DNA of 5,645 bases from NCBI GenBank assembly GCA_937890045.1, contig CALBXV010000365.1:1-5645 (forward strand). The letters are read 5' to 3'. The position numbers and the translations under genes are program-made. Each line of letters begins with the position of its first letter. Positions within the stretch are counted from its first letter, which is position 1. The notes beneath the pieces are model-generated. The model ran no database searches. It saw nothing but the letters and a program-made list of their open reading frames with translations, and was not told where the DNA came from. Shown here in pieces: positions 5,415 through 5,645 of this stretch. The DNA comes from an uncultured archaeon. Lineage in GTDB: Archaea > Thermoproteota > Nitrososphaeria > Nitrososphaerales > CALBXV01.

Positions 5415-5645
5415 ATGGCAACAACAAATATATCAACTGAGATAGTTTCTATCACAGGAGTAACAGCTCATGGGGCATCCGATGATTTCATCGTATCTGC
5501 ACAGAAGTTTGTAGCAGCAAGTGTCCCTAAAGAATTATTAACATTTGCTCAAAAAGCATCTTCTTCGTCAACAGATGGGAGTGCAATTAGTTTTTCAGTA
5601 AACGATTCTATTACAGATGTTCAGAGGAATGGATACAGTTGTAGA
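5415..5645 (+). CDS. Probable virion structural protein, 5' part only
   Basis: An open frame starts at ATG 5415 and runs off the window end without a stop, giving 77 residues. It begins MATTNISTEIVSITGVTAHG, continues with SDDFIVSAQKFVAASVPKEL and then a Ser-rich SSSSTDGSAISFSVNDSI, and ends DVQRNGYSCR. Alternating hydrophobic residues suggest beta structure, with a helix around the Ala/Gln/Lys stretch. A 'VQRNGY'-type motif and the 'DDFIVSAQKFVAASVPKELL' pattern resemble, from memory, uncharacterised structural proteins of marine phages; I cannot name a family. Following the decoration gene on the same strand, it could be a neck, head-completion or tail component. The start is the first ATG after the hairpin and has only a weak SD site. 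The ORF continuing to the window edge, with a peptide of normal composition, supports it being real. Confidence 0.7.
   Translation, partial: MATTNISTEIVSITGVTAHGASDDFIVSAQKFVAASVPKELLTFAQKASSSSTDGSAISFSVNDSITDVQRNGYSCR

Noticed and set aside
5408..5415. AATAAATA, one mismatch from a T4-type late promoter (TATAAATA)
   Set aside because: It overlaps the start codon at 5415, so it cannot drive that gene, and such strings are common in A+T-rich DNA.

Overview
The window is a head-morphogenesis (structural) segment of a tailed double-stranded DNA phage (Caudoviricetes) or a prophage of one. All supported genes lie on the + strand in the order portal, scaffold, major capsid protein, small beta-rich virion protein, then the 5' end of a further probable structural protein cut by the window edge. 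Gene order, protein lengths and portal motifs fit a P22-like (podovirus-type) head module. The A+T-rich sequence, and resemblance from memory to proteins of uncultured marine phages, suggest a marine bacterial host. Host and morphotype are inferences; no terminase, integrase, tail or replication gene is in view.

Layout: 1-2208 portal; a 40-nt gap with a strong Shine-Dalgarno (SD) site; 2249-3103 scaffold; a 38-nt gap; 3142-4719 major capsid protein; a 15-nt gap; 4735-5232 putative decoration or head-surface protein. Next comes a 182-nt non-coding stretch (5233-5414) with two substantial RNA hairpins. The last gene starts at 5415 and is still open at 5645.

In such phages the portal forms the dodecameric ring at one capsid vertex and nucleates assembly. 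The scaffold guides co-assembly of portal and capsid subunits into a procapsid and then leaves, DNA is pumped in through the portal, and small proteins may stabilise the expanded shell. No maturation protease is recognisable here, which fits a P22-style scaffold that leaves intact. The close, same-strand packing of the first four genes suggests one transcript. The hairpins at 5287-5325 and 5334-5400 are the obvious place for that transcript to end, be attenuated or be processed before the next structural block.

I saw no defence system, CRISPR array, tRNA, insertion sequence or unfamiliar enzyme. The most interesting non-routine signal is the double hairpin at 5287-5400. Its second hairpin has 23 base pairs in my hand fold and displays a loop resembling the 3' tail of 16S rRNA (anti-SD-like).
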